DNA of 64,000 bases from Auanema rhodensis (GCA_964057225.1 OZ059895.1:13268001-13332000); one strand, 5' to 3'; positions 40,525-50,987 are shown, numbered from the stretch's first letter. Notes: generated from the sequence alone by a model not told the origin. Made by a program: numbers and translations.

Positions 40525-40752
40525 ATGGATGACTGCACGGCCGTTTCGTCTAATAACTTAATTGTTATGGACGACACCGGTTACCGATCTGAAAAATTTC
40601 CAACAGATGATAAATGTATGGGAGACTTTCTTTTATCCGTATCAGCGGATAAAAATTTTGATCCCGTCCTTAAAAATGTAATCCTTAACAACCCAAATAG
40701 TAGTGTTGCAGCAGCTGTTAAAGCCAGTGTATTGGACAACCGTATGAAGTGA
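40525..40752 (+). CDS. Element X copy 1 viral replicase-like ORF, N-terminal part before in-frame TGA
   Basis: 75 codons from ATG 40525, ending at TGA 40750-40752. The same frame stays open immediately after the stop for over 1400 codons, and residues just before it look like the N-terminal extension that precedes the capping domain in alphavirus-like replicases. So this is the start of one long gene interrupted by a single stop, either a shared nonsense mutation or a site of readthrough. The stop is at the same place in all three copies. Confidence 0.75.
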   Translation: MDDCTAVSSNNLIVMDDTGYRSEKFPTDDKCMGDFLLSVSADKNFDPVLKNVILNNPNSSVAAAVKASVLDNRMK

Positions 40753-43700
40753 ATTAATTTTGACTCTTCGGGACGAATTTTGATTAGATTACAACAGATT
40801 TTATCTAGTGAACAATTACAAGACATTCAAAAAAATTTTTCTTGTTTTAGAATTGAGACCAGTAACACCGATGGTGGACCTCATTCACTAGCTCGTGCCT
40901 TACGCACTGTAGCTTTTTACTACATAAGATACCAATTCTTTCGCTCTTTGGAAATGTTCAAGACATTAACACCCAGCGGTAAATACCATGTAGTACAAAA
41001 GGATATAGGATCAAATCCCATGCAGTTTGTTAATAGTGGCTTTTACTCCGTTCACTGTTGCTGTCCAGTTGTGAACACGGCTGACGTTTTTAGACGTAAT
41101 AATTACGTAGCTCAAGCAACTATGATTGTGAATAATTCCTTTGATAGCAATAAAGTTTATCATTGTAAAAAAATACTCTCTATGGATTCTAATTATATTT
41201 GTTCTCAACTTTCCCAGTACTGTAAGATAAAAGCCCCTTTTGTATCCTTTTTACATTCTGTTTATGATCTTTCTCCAGCTGACATTGTTCAGACCTTAGA
41301 TAACTGTGAAGCTATTAGGGCCGTCGGAGTTATATTATTCGACCCCGTTGTTTTAATTAAAAAAAATGGTATGTTACCAGATATTGACGCATCTTTTACC
41401 CGCTATAAACAGTTTGGAGTCGAATATATTAGATTCTCATTTGATAACGATGTTCAATTGTGTTACACTCATCGTTGGGACACTTATATTTTTATCATAA
41501 AAGCTTTTGTTCTAACTTCTACCACCTCTTTATATAGTTATGCGGTGGCTGGGCTATTACAATTTAAGAGTCATTTTTTCTTTGACATTGCAAGGATTGA
41601 CACTTCTATTCCCCGTCATATTAGCGGGCGTACTTTTAAATTGAACTCCGACAAAAAATCCTATATTCGTACATACGATTTTGATGAATCTTCATCTTTT
41701 TTTAAAACCAAAAATAAATTGAAATATGCTTATATCTGTGTATCAACTAGCTTGTTTGAAAACATGTTAAAACATGGTATGACCTTGGGTGAGGGTAAAT
41801 TCACCGTCAAAAATATCCTGTCAATGGGTATTTCTCTTGATAGTCGTGTTGTAGTCAATGGACAAACAATCTCCAGTTCTGACGAACGACATTCTGCTGA
41901 TACTCTCCGAATACTGGCTCATACTGTTTATATGCTAATTTATGTCAGCAATTACAGTTCAACTAAGACTATAAAGGAATTGACGGATGACATTTCTATT
42001 TCTAGATCTTTATCCTTATTTCCCCGGTTCACCCGTTTATTCTCCATGATGAAGTATTCCGACAAGACCGAAAACCTATTGTCCGCCATGTCTAAAGCTC
42101 ATGACAATGACCTTACAGTGTCATCAATGTCAGACCAGACTGTTTGCGACGACACATCTCGGATGAAGGGTTGGCGGGATTGTGTACTGGGCGGGACTCT
42201 TTATGATATAAAGATTTTCCGTAATATCGGTTATATTGATATTGACCGACAGGTTTCCCAACTTGTCCATCGCGAAGTACGGAAGACTATTGACCATCCC
42301 CTATATAAATTGTGGTTGCCTAATGACTTCGAATGTTCATCTGGTGAAGATTCTGATGAGTATTTTGATGCAGAAGAGGGTGTTATTGATACTTCGACGT
42401 CTTTTGAACCGGTATCTGTGTCGGTTTCACATTCCTGCCAAAGTAACGTTGAAATTATCCCCACTCCTGGTGACGGCGACTGTCTTTTTCACGCTTTGAG
42501 ACTTACGGGTGCTACTACCGATAGTCCACCATCAATTCGTGATAAACTTAGCCATGCCCCTAACATCGGTGAGAAGACAAAGAATCTTCTGTTAGCCGGT
42601 ATTAACGATCCCTCTAATGTTGATAATTGGGGAACAGATGAGCATATTGAGTTGTTCAGTGGTCTATACCGTGTTAAGATTTGCTTACACGATACTTCCA
42701 CTGGTCAGTTTCGACTTTATACTCCTCGTACGCTAGCATCTGAACAATTATATCACGTTCATTATACGCCTGGTCATTTTTCTGCTTTGAAAGTTTGTCC
42801 GAACCGTTTGATGGTATTAACATCTGACGATGTGTTCGATTGTAACGACGCTCCTTTGATTGATAAATTCAGAGACATTTATGACAAAACTTTTGAGAAT
42901 GTCTCTAATCGTAAACATAAGCTGATTAAAAACATAATGACTCCTACATCTAATATCGGCACTGGAGGATACATTTGTCGCTCGGCCTTAAAACTGTGCG
43001 AATTACACGCCTTTGGGCTGATCGATTTCTGTTATGTCGATATAATCGACTTATGTTCTAGCCCCGGAGGGTTTTCTGAATATTTATTACATAACTCTAA
43101 CAGTTTTATTCATGCTGTGCCTGGACCTAAATCCATGTTAATATTCGATAACCGTTTAACTCCCTATTGTGACCCTGTAACAAGATCGTCAAATTTGCTT
43201 GATGACGATATTCGAAACTCTATGGTTGAATTAATAAAGAAGAACACCAATGACAGACTACTTATTTTAGCTGACGGAGCCATATCTGAAACAGCTGTTA
43301 ATCCTCTTCTTCGTGCTGACAATAACTATGATCTCATTTATGCTGAAATCTCCACCGCATTCGATCTATTGCATGATAACGGCAAATTGGTTATTAAACT
43401 GTTTTACCCTTATGCTATTAGTACTCAGATTTTATTGCGCCGATTACTTTCGAGATTTGCGAAATTAACGGTTCTTTTCTTGTCTACCTCCACACCTATT
43501 TCTTGTGAATTTTATGTTTTATGTGAGGGGTATACTAAATCCGAAATTGTAAGATCTGATTTTAACTACACCGGGTTTTTCCGCTCCGTTTGTAACAATT
43601 TTGATATAAAAAGATCGGACGGATTAAATACCTATCTTCAATATAGTAAATATTACGACACTCTTGATAAAAAAATCAAGGATATATCCGGTAAGGACTT

Positions 43701-44994
43701 CCCTTTCAATCATTGCGATATTGAACTAGAATCCACATTACGCAAGTACCTAAAACCTCAAAAATTTTTGGGTTTATATGGTGGTGGTCTTGTAAGCTCA
43801 AAACCGTCATGTGATCCAGTCTTAGATCCAGATGTGTGCGAAACAGAGGATGTTATCTCTCGTCATCACGAGTTGTCCCCGTATAATTTAATTTGCGTTG
43901 ATCAGGGAATTGCAAAGCCCTTTATTTATTGGTACTTAAAGAAGAGGGTCGAGACACTTGGTGATTCCGATCTTCTACGTGCTGTTGAGACTTCCAACGA
44001 TGATTTTTATCGTCTGCATAAATACTTCGTCGCGAAAAAGTATACCGACATGGTATTATCTCAAGAAGCTATTAGATATTTTGAGAGATTGGTAAATTTC
44101 TCAATTGAATCCCATATTATTCATCCACCGTTGGATCCTGTTTTCTTATCTTTTGACAGACAATTGGGAATGTCTGGAAATTTAGGTGAAAACTTTTATG
44201 GTAACTGGTTGCGGCGTACTCCACTTACAGAATTGGAAGAGACTAAATTTACTGATGTATTACCAGAAATATCGGTTGTTAAACCAATATTTACGTCGAC
44301 ACCAGATGCTACCCAAGACACTACTTTCACCTTTAATGTAAAAAAAACCAAATTTCTCAAATTTTCGTATTTAAATCTATTTGTTGGTGGCGCCTTTTCC
44401 TATTATTGCTTAAATAACCTCTATAAACGTTCGTATTTTATAGATTCGCATCACAACCAATGTGTTAATTCTTTGTATAACTTATTATCAGTTCATAATG
44501 TATATAACAGTCTCCCTAAATCCATTTGTATGTCTAATATTATTTTTAATAATTTATGTAGAAATTCTGTAAAATATGATTTTATATCCTCTACAGTCGC
44601 ACAACAGGTTCACGTTGATTCAAAATTTAATGCCACCGCAATATTTTCGGGCATTGCAGCCCTGTTAAGATTTTTGACTGCCTTTCGAATTGACTCAACT
44701 GAGGAACTTGTTCCTAATGACTACAACGCCGGTAATACCATTAAAGATAAACACCATCCACACACTATGTTCTCAACAACTCTCTTCAACGGTGTTAGAG
44801 AATATATCGCTACCAAATTGCGTAAGTCTAGGGCTAATGAATCTGACACTTCAGAAAATGTGATCGATGATATCCAAAAAACGTCAGCAACTATCCCAAC
44901 TCCGATTTTAAATAATACTACACCCTTTAATGATGCAATTGAAGAGTATGCCGAATATTTGACATTATATTCTAAGACTAAAAAGGACTTTTGA
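40753..44994 (+). CDS. Element X copy 1 viral capping protein: methyltransferase / OTU protease / FtsJ methyltransferase
   Basis: Frame open from the codon after TGA; numbered here from TTG 40780 (1404 residues). Residues 30-250 fit an alphavirus-like methyltransferase-guanylyltransferase: His35 in HSLARALR, D75IGSN, His92 in VHCCCP, R105-R106, and HSVYDL at 159-164. An OTU cysteine protease has PTPGDGDCLF with Cys568 and the His666 partner in PGHFSAL. The FtsJ/RrmJ 2'-O-methyltransferase has K738, D757LCSSPGG for SAM, D832, K873 and E910, the complete K-D-K-E tetrad. Residues 911-1404 are unassigned, with a hydrophobic stretch near FVGGAFSYYC. There is no helicase Walker motif and no polymerase GDD, so this is the front half of a replicase of the nege/virga-like kind. 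Its stop codon lies inside the duplicated 3' module. Roles (RNA capping, deubiquitination) follow from the families and are untested here. Confidence 0.85.
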   Translation: MNFDSSGRILIRLQQILSSEQLQDIQKNFSCFRIETSNTDGGPHSLARALRTVAFYYIRYQFFRSLEMFKTLTPSGKYHVVQKDIGSNPMQFVNSGFYSVHCCCPVVNTADVFRRNNYVAQATMIVNNSFDSNKVYHCKKILSMDSNYICSQLSQYCKIKAPFVSFLHSVYDLSPADIVQTLDNCEAIRAVGVILFDPVVLIKKNGMLPDIDASFTRYKQFGVEYIRFSFDNDVQLCYTHRWDTYIFIIKAFVLTSTTSLYSYAVAGLLQFKSHFFFDIARIDTSIPRHISGRTFKLNSDKKSYIRTYDFDESSSFFKTKNKLKYAYICVSTSLFENMLKHGMTLGEGKFTVKNILSMGISLDSRVVVNGQTISSSDERHSADTLRILAHTVYMLIYVSNYSSTKTIKELTDDISISRSLSLFPRFTRLFSMMKYSDKTENLLSAMSKAHDNDLTVSSMSDQTVCDDTSRMKGWRDCVLGGTLYDIKIFRNIGYIDIDRQVSQLVHREVRKTIDHPLYKLWLPNDFECSSGEDSDEYFDAEEGVIDTSTSFEPVSVSVSHSCQSNVEIIPTPGDGDCLFHALRLTGATTDSPPSIRDKLSHAPNIGEKTKNLLLAGINDPSNVDNWGTDEHIELFSGLYRVKICLHDTSTGQFRLYTPRTLASEQLYHVHYTPGHFSALKVCPNRLMVLTSDDVFDCNDAPLIDKFRDIYDKTFENVSNRKHKLIKNIMTPTSNIGTGGYICRSALKLCELHAFGLIDFCYVDIIDLCSSPGGFSEYLLHNSNSFIHAVPGPKSMLIFDNRLTPYCDPVTRSSNLLDDDIRNSMVELIKKNTNDRLLILADGAISETAVNPLLRADNNYDLIYAEISTAFDLLHDNGKLVIKLFYPYAISTQILLRRLLSRFAKLTVLFLSTSTPISCEFYVLCEGYTKSEIVRSDFNYTGFFRSVCNNFDIKRSDGLNTYLQYSKYYDTLDKKIKDISGKDFPFNHCDIELESTLRKYLKPQKFLGLYGGGLVSSKPSCDPVLDPDVCETEDVISRHHELSPYNLICVDQGIAKPFIYWYLKKRVETLGDSDLLRAVETSNDDFYRLHKYFVAKKYTDMVLSQEAIRYFERLVNFSIESHIIHPPLDPVFLSFDRQLGMSGNLGENFYGNWLRRTPLTELEETKFTDVLPEISVVKPIFTSTPDATQDTTFTFNVKKTKFLKFSYLNLFVGGAFSYYCLNNLYKRSYFIDSHHNQCVNSLYNLLSVHNVYNSLPKSICMSNIIFNNLCRNSVKYDFISSTVAQQVHVDSKFNATAIFSGIAALLRFLTAFRIDSTEELVPNDYNAGNTIKDKHHPHTMFSTTLFNGVREYIATKLRKSRANESDTSENVIDDIQKTSATIPTPILNNTTPFNDAIEEYAEYLTLYSKTKKDF

Positions 44995-45183
44995 AAGATT
45001 CCCAGTATGATATATGATATACTATTTTGTAATTACATTGTTTTCCTTCATTTTTTCTCATAAAATTGTTCTGTATTATCAGTATTCTTTTATTTTTTGA
45101 AACATTTCATACAACTTTCATATTAGCATGGAATTTCACTTTCTCGATGTAGCTGAGGTCAGCTACTTTTTCGATAGTAGGCA

Positions 45184-45590
45184 TGTTCCATACGTGTCCT
45201 ATAAGTAGAGCGATTGACAACGTCAATCGCTTATAAAACGGAACATTATAAAAACAAATAGCTGACGCTACATTTGAGAAACAGGAATTCAATGCAATAA
45301 AGAACGAACACTTTTTCATATTAAGTTTAATCAAAGAAAGCCCAATTCAAGCGGAACCAAGTTCCGCGGACCTGATATAACGACTTTTTATGCTCGTAAG
45401 GAAAACTATATGAGTTTTCCTTACGAGTCCTTTGGGCTGCGACTAGGAATCATTATGTTATTATTGTAATTTGTATACTTTATCATGAATAAACCTTTCT
45501 CTCTATACTCTTTATCATTTATATTTGGAAGAAAAGAAAGTAATTCCATGTGGTTACCCAGCCGGAACCCTGGGGAACCACCATGGAACG
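45184..45590 (+). repeat. Element X copy 1 3' LTR
   Basis: 407 bp, matching the 5' LTR apart from a 6-bp deletion near 45457 and a few substitutions; preceded by AGTAGGCA, a weak polypurine tract. Confidence 0.87.
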
Positions 45591-46005
45591 TAACGTAGAA
45601 AATTACATAACTAACATGAAATTGGAAAAAAAACAATAACGAGGATAAGTATGTAAATCATTGAATATCAGGTATTTTCGCTTACGACCATACCACGTTG
45701 AAAGTACGCCATCCCGTCCGATCTGGCAAGTCAAGCAACGTTGGGCCCGGTTAGTACTTGGATCGGAGACGGCTTGGGAATCCCGGGTGCCGTAAGCTTT
45801 TCAATTTTTTTTAACGATCATACCACGTTGAAAGTACGCAATGCAGCTGATTTTCAATTTTATCTCTTCCGTAACAAATGTTTTTAATTTTCTAGCAGTT
45901 TTACTTAGATAGCTCAACCCAAGGCATCAAAATATCTTCAATCTTATTTCTATATTACAGTTATAAACCAGTAGTTTATGAACCTTCATCTTAACTTTAC
46001 TGTTT
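45591..46005 (+). repeat. 5S rDNA unit between X copies 1 and 2, ending at an inversion breakpoint
   Basis: Starts at the TAAC duplicate, runs through one complete 5S gene and spacer, and stops at TTACTGTTT, where the consensus CTATCTATT is replaced by foreign filler. Confidence 0.9.
45680..45797 (+). rRNA. 5S rRNA gene (consensus) between X copies 1 and 2
   Basis: 118-nt consensus copy with T-run terminator; the only complete 5S gene between the two inverted X copies. Confidence 0.92.
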
Positions 46006-46018
46006 GTGTTTACTTTAC
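46006..46018. other. Filler at inversion junction
   Basis: Thirteen bases (GTGTTTACTTTAC) not expected from either flank, resembling nearby AACTTTACTGTTT. It is typical of templated insertion during end joining. Confidence 0.65.
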
Positions 46019-46054
46019 GGGATGGCGTACTTTCAACGTGGTATGGTCGTAAGC
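46019..46054 (-). pseudogene. Truncated inverted 5S gene (36 nt)
   Basis: Positions 1-36 of the 5S gene on the minus strand, cut after CATCCC by the inversion breakpoint. Confidence 0.9.
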
Positions 46055-46143
46055 GAAAATATCTGATATTCAATGATTTACATACTTATCCTCGTTATTG
46101 TTTTTTTTCCAATTTCATGTTAGTTATGTAATTTTCTACGTTA
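46019..46143 (-). repeat. Inverted 5S unit fragment left of X copy 2
   Basis: Minus-strand 5S spacer running up to the GTTA (TAAC) target duplicate of X copy 2, including the first 36 nt of a 5S gene. Confidence 0.9.
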
Positions 46144-46556
46144 CGTTCCATGGTGGTTCCCCAGGGTTCCGGCTGGGTAACCACATGGAATTACTTTCTT
46201 TTCTTCCAAATATAAATGATTAAGAGTATAGAGAGAAAGGTTTATTCATGATAAAGTATACAAATTACAATAATAAAAGTTACATAATGATTCCTAGTCG
46301 CAGCCCAAAGGACTCGTAAGGAAAACTTATATAGTTTTCCTTACGAGCATAAAAAGTCGTTATATCAGGTCCGCGGAACTTGGTTCCGCTTGAATTGGGC
46401 TTTCTTTGATTAAACTTAATATGAAAAAGTGTTCGTTCTTTATTGCATTGAATTCCTGTTTCTCAAATGTAGCGTCAGCTATTTGTTTTTATAATGTTCC
46501 GTTTTATAAGCGATTGACGTTGTCAATCGCTCTACTTATAGGACACGTATGGAACA
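46144..46556 (-). repeat. Element X copy 2 3' LTR
   Basis: 413 bp, inverted; the long hairpin loop reads in the opposite sense. Preceded on the left by the GTTA target duplicate. Confidence 0.88.
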
Positions 46557-46745
46557 TGCCTACTATCGAAAAAGTAGCTGACCTCAGCTACATCGAGAAA
46601 GTGAAATTCCATGCTAATATGAAAGTTGTATGAAATGTTTCAAAAAATAAAAGAATACTGATAATACAGAACAATTTTATGAGAAAAAATGAAGGAAAAC
46701 AATGTAATTACAAAATAATATATCATATATCATACTGGGAATCTT

Positions 46746-49700
46746 TCAAAAGACCTTTTTAGTCTTAGAATATAATGTCAAATATTCGGCATACTCTTCA
46801 ATTGCATCATTAAAGGGTGTAGTATTATTTAAAATCGGAGTTGGGATAGTTGCTGACGTTTTTTGGATATCATCGATCACATTTTCTGAAGTGTCAGATT
46901 CATTAGCCCTAGACTTACGCAATTTGGTAGCGATATATTCTCTAACACCGTTGAAGAGAGTTGTTGAGAACATAGTGTGTGGATGGTGTTTATCTTTAAT
47001 GGTATTACCGGCGTTGTAGTCATTAGGAACAAGTTCCTCAGTTGAGTCAATTCGAAAGGCAGTCAAAAATCTTAACAGGGCTGCAATGCCCGAAAATATT
47101 GCGGTGGCATTAAATTTTGAATCAACGTGAACCTGTTGTGCGACTGTAGAGGATATAAAATCATATTTTACAGAATTTCGACATAAATTATTAAAAATAA
47201 TATTAGACATACAAATGGATTTAGGGAGACTGTTATATACATTATGAACTGATAATAAGTTATACAAAGAATTAACACATTGGTTGTGATGCGAATCTAT
47301 AAAATACGAACGTTTATAGAGGTTATTTAAGCAATAATAGGAAAAGGCGCCACCAACAAATAGATTTAAATACGAAAATTTGAGAAATTTGGTTTTTTTT
47401 ACATTAAAGGTGAAAGTAGTGTCTTGGGTAGCATCTGGTGTCGACGTAAATATTGGTTTAACAACCGATATTTCTGGTAATACATCAGTAAATTTAGTCT
47501 CTTCCAATTCTGTAAGTGGAGTACGCCGCAACCAGTTACCATAAAAGTTTTCACCTAAATTTCCAGACATTCCCAATTGTCTGTCAAAAGATAAGAAAAC
47601 AGGATCCAACGGTGGATGAATAATATGGGATTCAATTGAGAAATTTACCAATCTCTCAAAATATCTAATAGCTTCTTGAGATAATACCATGTCGGTATAC
47701 TTTTTCGCGACGAAGTATTTATGCAGACGATAAAAATCATCGTTGGAAGTCTCAACAGCACGTAGAAGATCGGAATCACCAAGTGTCTCGACCCTCTTCT
47801 TTAAGTACCAATAAATAAAGGGCTTTGCAATTCCCTGATCAACGCAAATTAAATTATACGGGGACAACTCGTGATGACGAGAGATAACATCCTCTGTTTC
47901 GCACACATCTGGATCTAAGACTGGATCACATGACGGTTTTGAGCTTACAAGACCACCACCATATAAACCCAAAAATTTTTGAGGTTTTAGGTACTTGCGT
48001 AATGTGGATTCTAGTTCAATATCGCAATGATTGAAAGGGAAGTCCTTACCGGATATATCCTTGATTTTTTTATCAAGAGTGTCGTAATATTTACTATATT
48101 GAAGATAGGTATTTAATCCGTCCGATCTTTTTATATCAAAATTGTTACAAACGGAGCGGAAAAACCCGGTGTAGTTAAAATCAGATCTTACAATTTCGGA
48201 TTTAGTATACCCCTCACATAAAACATAAAATTCACAAGAAATAGGTGTGGAGGTAGACAAGAAAAGAACCGTTAATTTCGCAAATCTCGAAAGTAATCGG
48301 CGCAATAAAATCTGAGTACTAATAGCATAAGGGTAAAACAGTTTAATAACCAATTTGCCGTTATCATGCAATAGATCGAATGCGGTGGAGATTTCAGCAT
48401 AAATGAGATCATAGTTATTGTCAGCACGAAGAAAAGGATTAACAGCTGTTTCAGATATGGCTCCGTCAGCTAAAATAAGTAGTCTGTCATTGGTGTTCTT
48501 CTTTATTAATTCAACCATAGAGTTTCGAATATCGTCATCAAGCAAATTTGACGATCTTGTTACAGGGTCACAATAGGGAGTTAAACGGTTATCGAATATT
48601 AACATGGATTTAGGTCCAGGCACAGCATGAATAAAACTGTTAGAGTTATGTAATAAATATTCAGAAAACCCTCCGGGGCTAGAACATAAGTCGATTATAT
48701 CGACATAACAGAAATCGATCAGCCCAAAGGCGTGTAATTCGCACAGTTTTAAGGCCGAGCGACAAATGTATCCTCCAGTGCCGATATTAGATGTAGGAGT
48801 CATTATGTTTTTAATCAGCTTATGTTTACGATTAGAGACATTCTCAAAAGTTTTGTCATAAATGTCTCTGAATTTATCAATCAAAGGAGCGTCGTTACAA
48901 TCGAACACATCGTCAGATGTTAATACCATCAAACGGTTCGGACAAACTTTCAAAGCAGAAAAATGACCAGGCGTATAATGAACGTGATATAATTGTTCAG
49001 ATGCTAGCGTACGAGGAGTATAAAGTCGAAACTGACCAGTGGAAGTATCGTGTAAGCAAATCTTAACACGGTATAGACCACTGAACAACTCAATATGCTC
49101 ATCTGTTCCCCAATTATCAACATTAGAGGGATCGTTAATACCGGCTAACAGAAGATTCTTTGTCTTCTCACCGATGTTAGGGGCATGGCTAAGTTTATCA
49201 CGAATTGATGGTGGACTATCGGTAGTAGCACCCGTAAGTCTCAAAGCGTGAAAAAGACAGTCGCCGTCACCAGGAGTGGGGATAATTTCAACGTTACTTT
49301 GGCAGGAATGTGAAACCGACACAGATACCGGTTCAAAAGACGTCGAAGTATCAATAACACCCTCTTCTGCATCAAAATACTCATCAGAATCTTCACCAGA
49401 TGAACATTCGAAGTCATTAGGCAACCACAATTTATATAGGGGATGGTCAATAGTCTTCCGTACTTCGCGATGGACAAGTTGGGAAACCTGTCGGTCAATA
49501 TCAATATAACCGATATTACGGAAAATCTTTATATCATAAAGAGTCCCGCCCAGTACACAATCCCGCCAACCCTTCATCCGAGATGTGTCGTCGCAAACAG
49601 TCTGGTCTGACATTGATGACACTGTAAGGTCATTGTCATGAGCTTTAGACATGGCGGACAATAGGTTTTCGGTCTTGTCGGAATACTTCATCATGGAGAA

Positions 49701-50987
49701 TAAACGGGTGAACCGGGGAAATAAGGATAAAGATCTAGAAATAGAAATGTCATCCGTCAATTCCTTTATAGTCTTAGTTGAACTGTAATTGCTGACATAA
49801 ATTAGCATATAAACAGTATGAGCCAGTATTCGGAGAGTATCAGCAGAATGTCGTTCGTCAGAACTGGAGATTGTTTGTCCATTGACTACAACACGACTAT
49901 CAAGAGAAATACCCATTGACAGGATATTTTTGACGGTGAATTTACCCTCACCCAAGGTCATACCATGTTTTAACATGTTTTCAAACAAGCTAGTTGATAC
50001 ACAGATATAAGCATATTTCAATTTATTTTTGGTTTTAAAAAAAGATGAAGATTCATCAAAATCGTATGTACGAATATAGGATTTTTTGTCGGAGTTCAAT
50101 TTAAAAGTACGCCCGCTAATATGACGGGGAATAGAAGTGTCAATCCTTGCAATGTCAAAGAAAAAATGACTCTTAAATTGTAATAGCCCAGCCACCGCAT
50201 AACTATATAAAGAGGTGGTAGAAGTTAGAACAAAAGCTTTTATGATAAAAATATAAGTGTCCCAACGATGAGTGTAACACAATTGAACATCGTTATCAAA
50301 TGAGAATCTAATATATTCGACTCCAAACTGTTTATAGCGGGTAAAAGATGCGTCAATATCTGGTAACATACCATTTTTTTTAATTAAAACAACGGGGTCG
50401 AATAATATAACTCCGACGGCCCTAATAGCTTCACAGTTATCTAAGGTCTGAACAATGTCAGCTGGAGAAAGATCATAAACAGAATGTAAAAAGGATACAA
50501 AAGGGGCTTTTATCTTACAGTACTGGGAAAGTTGAGAACAAATATAATTAGAATCCATAGAGAGTATTTTTTTACAATGATAAACTTTATTGCTATCAAA
50601 GGAATTATTCACAATCATAGTTGCTTGAGCTACGTAATTATTACGTCTAAAAACGTCAGCCGTGTTCACAACTGGACAGCAACAGTGAACGGAGTAAAAG
50701 CCACTATTAACAAACTGCATGGGATTTGATCCTATATCCTTTTGTACTACATGGTATTTACCGCTGGGTGTTAATGTCTTGAACATTTCCAAAGAGCGAA
50801 AGAATTGGTATCTTATGTAGTAAAAAGCTACAGTGCGTAAGGCACGAGCTAGTGAATGAGGTCCACCATCGGTGTTACTGGTCTCAATTCTAAAACAAGA
50901 AAAATTTTTTTGAATGTCTTGTAATTGTTCACTAGATAAAATCTGTTGTAATCTAATCAAAATTCGTCCCGAAGAGTCAAAATTAAT
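46746..50987 (-). CDS. Element X copy 2 viral capping protein (methyltransferase / OTU / FtsJ)
   Basis: Same 1404-residue frame as copy 1, open from the codon after TGA, all catalytic residues kept (OTU Cys568/His666; FtsJ K738, D832, K873, E910). It differs by Leu to Phe in NPLLRAD and ends KKVF rather than KKDF. No extra stop or frameshift. Confidence 0.85.
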   Translation of the reverse strand: MNFDSSGRILIRLQQILSSEQLQDIQKNFSCFRIETSNTDGGPHSLARALRTVAFYYIRYQFFRSLEMFKTLTPSGKYHVVQKDIGSNPMQFVNSGFYSVHCCCPVVNTADVFRRNNYVAQATMIVNNSFDSNKVYHCKKILSMDSNYICSQLSQYCKIKAPFVSFLHSVYDLSPADIVQTLDNCEAIRAVGVILFDPVVLIKKNGMLPDIDASFTRYKQFGVEYIRFSFDNDVQLCYTHRWDTYIFIIKAFVLTSTTSLYSYAVAGLLQFKSHFFFDIARIDTSIPRHISGRTFKLNSDKKSYIRTYDFDESSSFFKTKNKLKYAYICVSTSLFENMLKHGMTLGEGKFTVKNILSMGISLDSRVVVNGQTISSSDERHSADTLRILAHTVYMLIYVSNYSSTKTIKELTDDISISRSLSLFPRFTRLFSMMKYSDKTENLLSAMSKAHDNDLTVSSMSDQTVCDDTSRMKGWRDCVLGGTLYDIKIFRNIGYIDIDRQVSQLVHREVRKTIDHPLYKLWLPNDFECSSGEDSDEYFDAEEGVIDTSTSFEPVSVSVSHSCQSNVEIIPTPGDGDCLFHALRLTGATTDSPPSIRDKLSHAPNIGEKTKNLLLAGINDPSNVDNWGTDEHIELFSGLYRVKICLHDTSTGQFRLYTPRTLASEQLYHVHYTPGHFSALKVCPNRLMVLTSDDVFDCNDAPLIDKFRDIYDKTFENVSNRKHKLIKNIMTPTSNIGTGGYICRSALKLCELHAFGLIDFCYVDIIDLCSSPGGFSEYLLHNSNSFIHAVPGPKSMLIFDNRLTPYCDPVTRSSNLLDDDIRNSMVELIKKNTNDRLLILADGAISETAVNPFLRADNNYDLIYAEISTAFDLLHDNGKLVIKLFYPYAISTQILLRRLLSRFAKLTVLFLSTSTPISCEFYVLCEGYTKSEIVRSDFNYTGFFRSVCNNFDIKRSDGLNTYLQYSKYYDTLDKKIKDISGKDFPFNHCDIELESTLRKYLKPQKFLGLYGGGLVSSKPSCDPVLDPDVCETEDVISRHHELSPYNLICVDQGIAKPFIYWYLKKRVETLGDSDLLRAVETSNDDFYRLHKYFVAKKYTDMVLSQEAIRYFERLVNFSIESHIIHPPLDPVFLSFDRQLGMSGNLGENFYGNWLRRTPLTELEETKFTDVLPEISVVKPIFTSTPDATQDTTFTFNVKKTKFLKFSYLNLFVGGAFSYYCLNNLYKRSYFIDSHHNQCVNSLYNLLSVHNVYNSLPKSICMSNIIFNNLCRNSVKYDFISSTVAQQVHVDSKFNATAIFSGIAALLRFLTAFRIDSTEELVPNDYNAGNTIKDKHHPHTMFSTTLFNGVREYIATKLRKSRANESDTSENVIDDIQKTSATIPTPILNNTTPFNDAIEEYAEYLTLYSKTKKVF

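Larger units (their letters stand above)
36724..45590 (+). mobile_element. Element X copy 1: non-autonomous LTR element carrying a viral capping module
   Basis: About 8.9 kb between two LTRs (TGTTCC...GGAACG), flanked by TAAC (36720-36723 and 45591-45594), a 4-bp target duplication. No RT, integrase or protease is encoded. Cargo in order: AT-rich leader, gag-like fragments, 200-aa ORF, a duplicated 3'-end/LTR fragment, and a viral methyltransferase-OTU-FtsJ ORF. The primer-site bases and LTR ends match element 1, suggesting mobilisation by Gypsy machinery. Confidence 0.85.
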
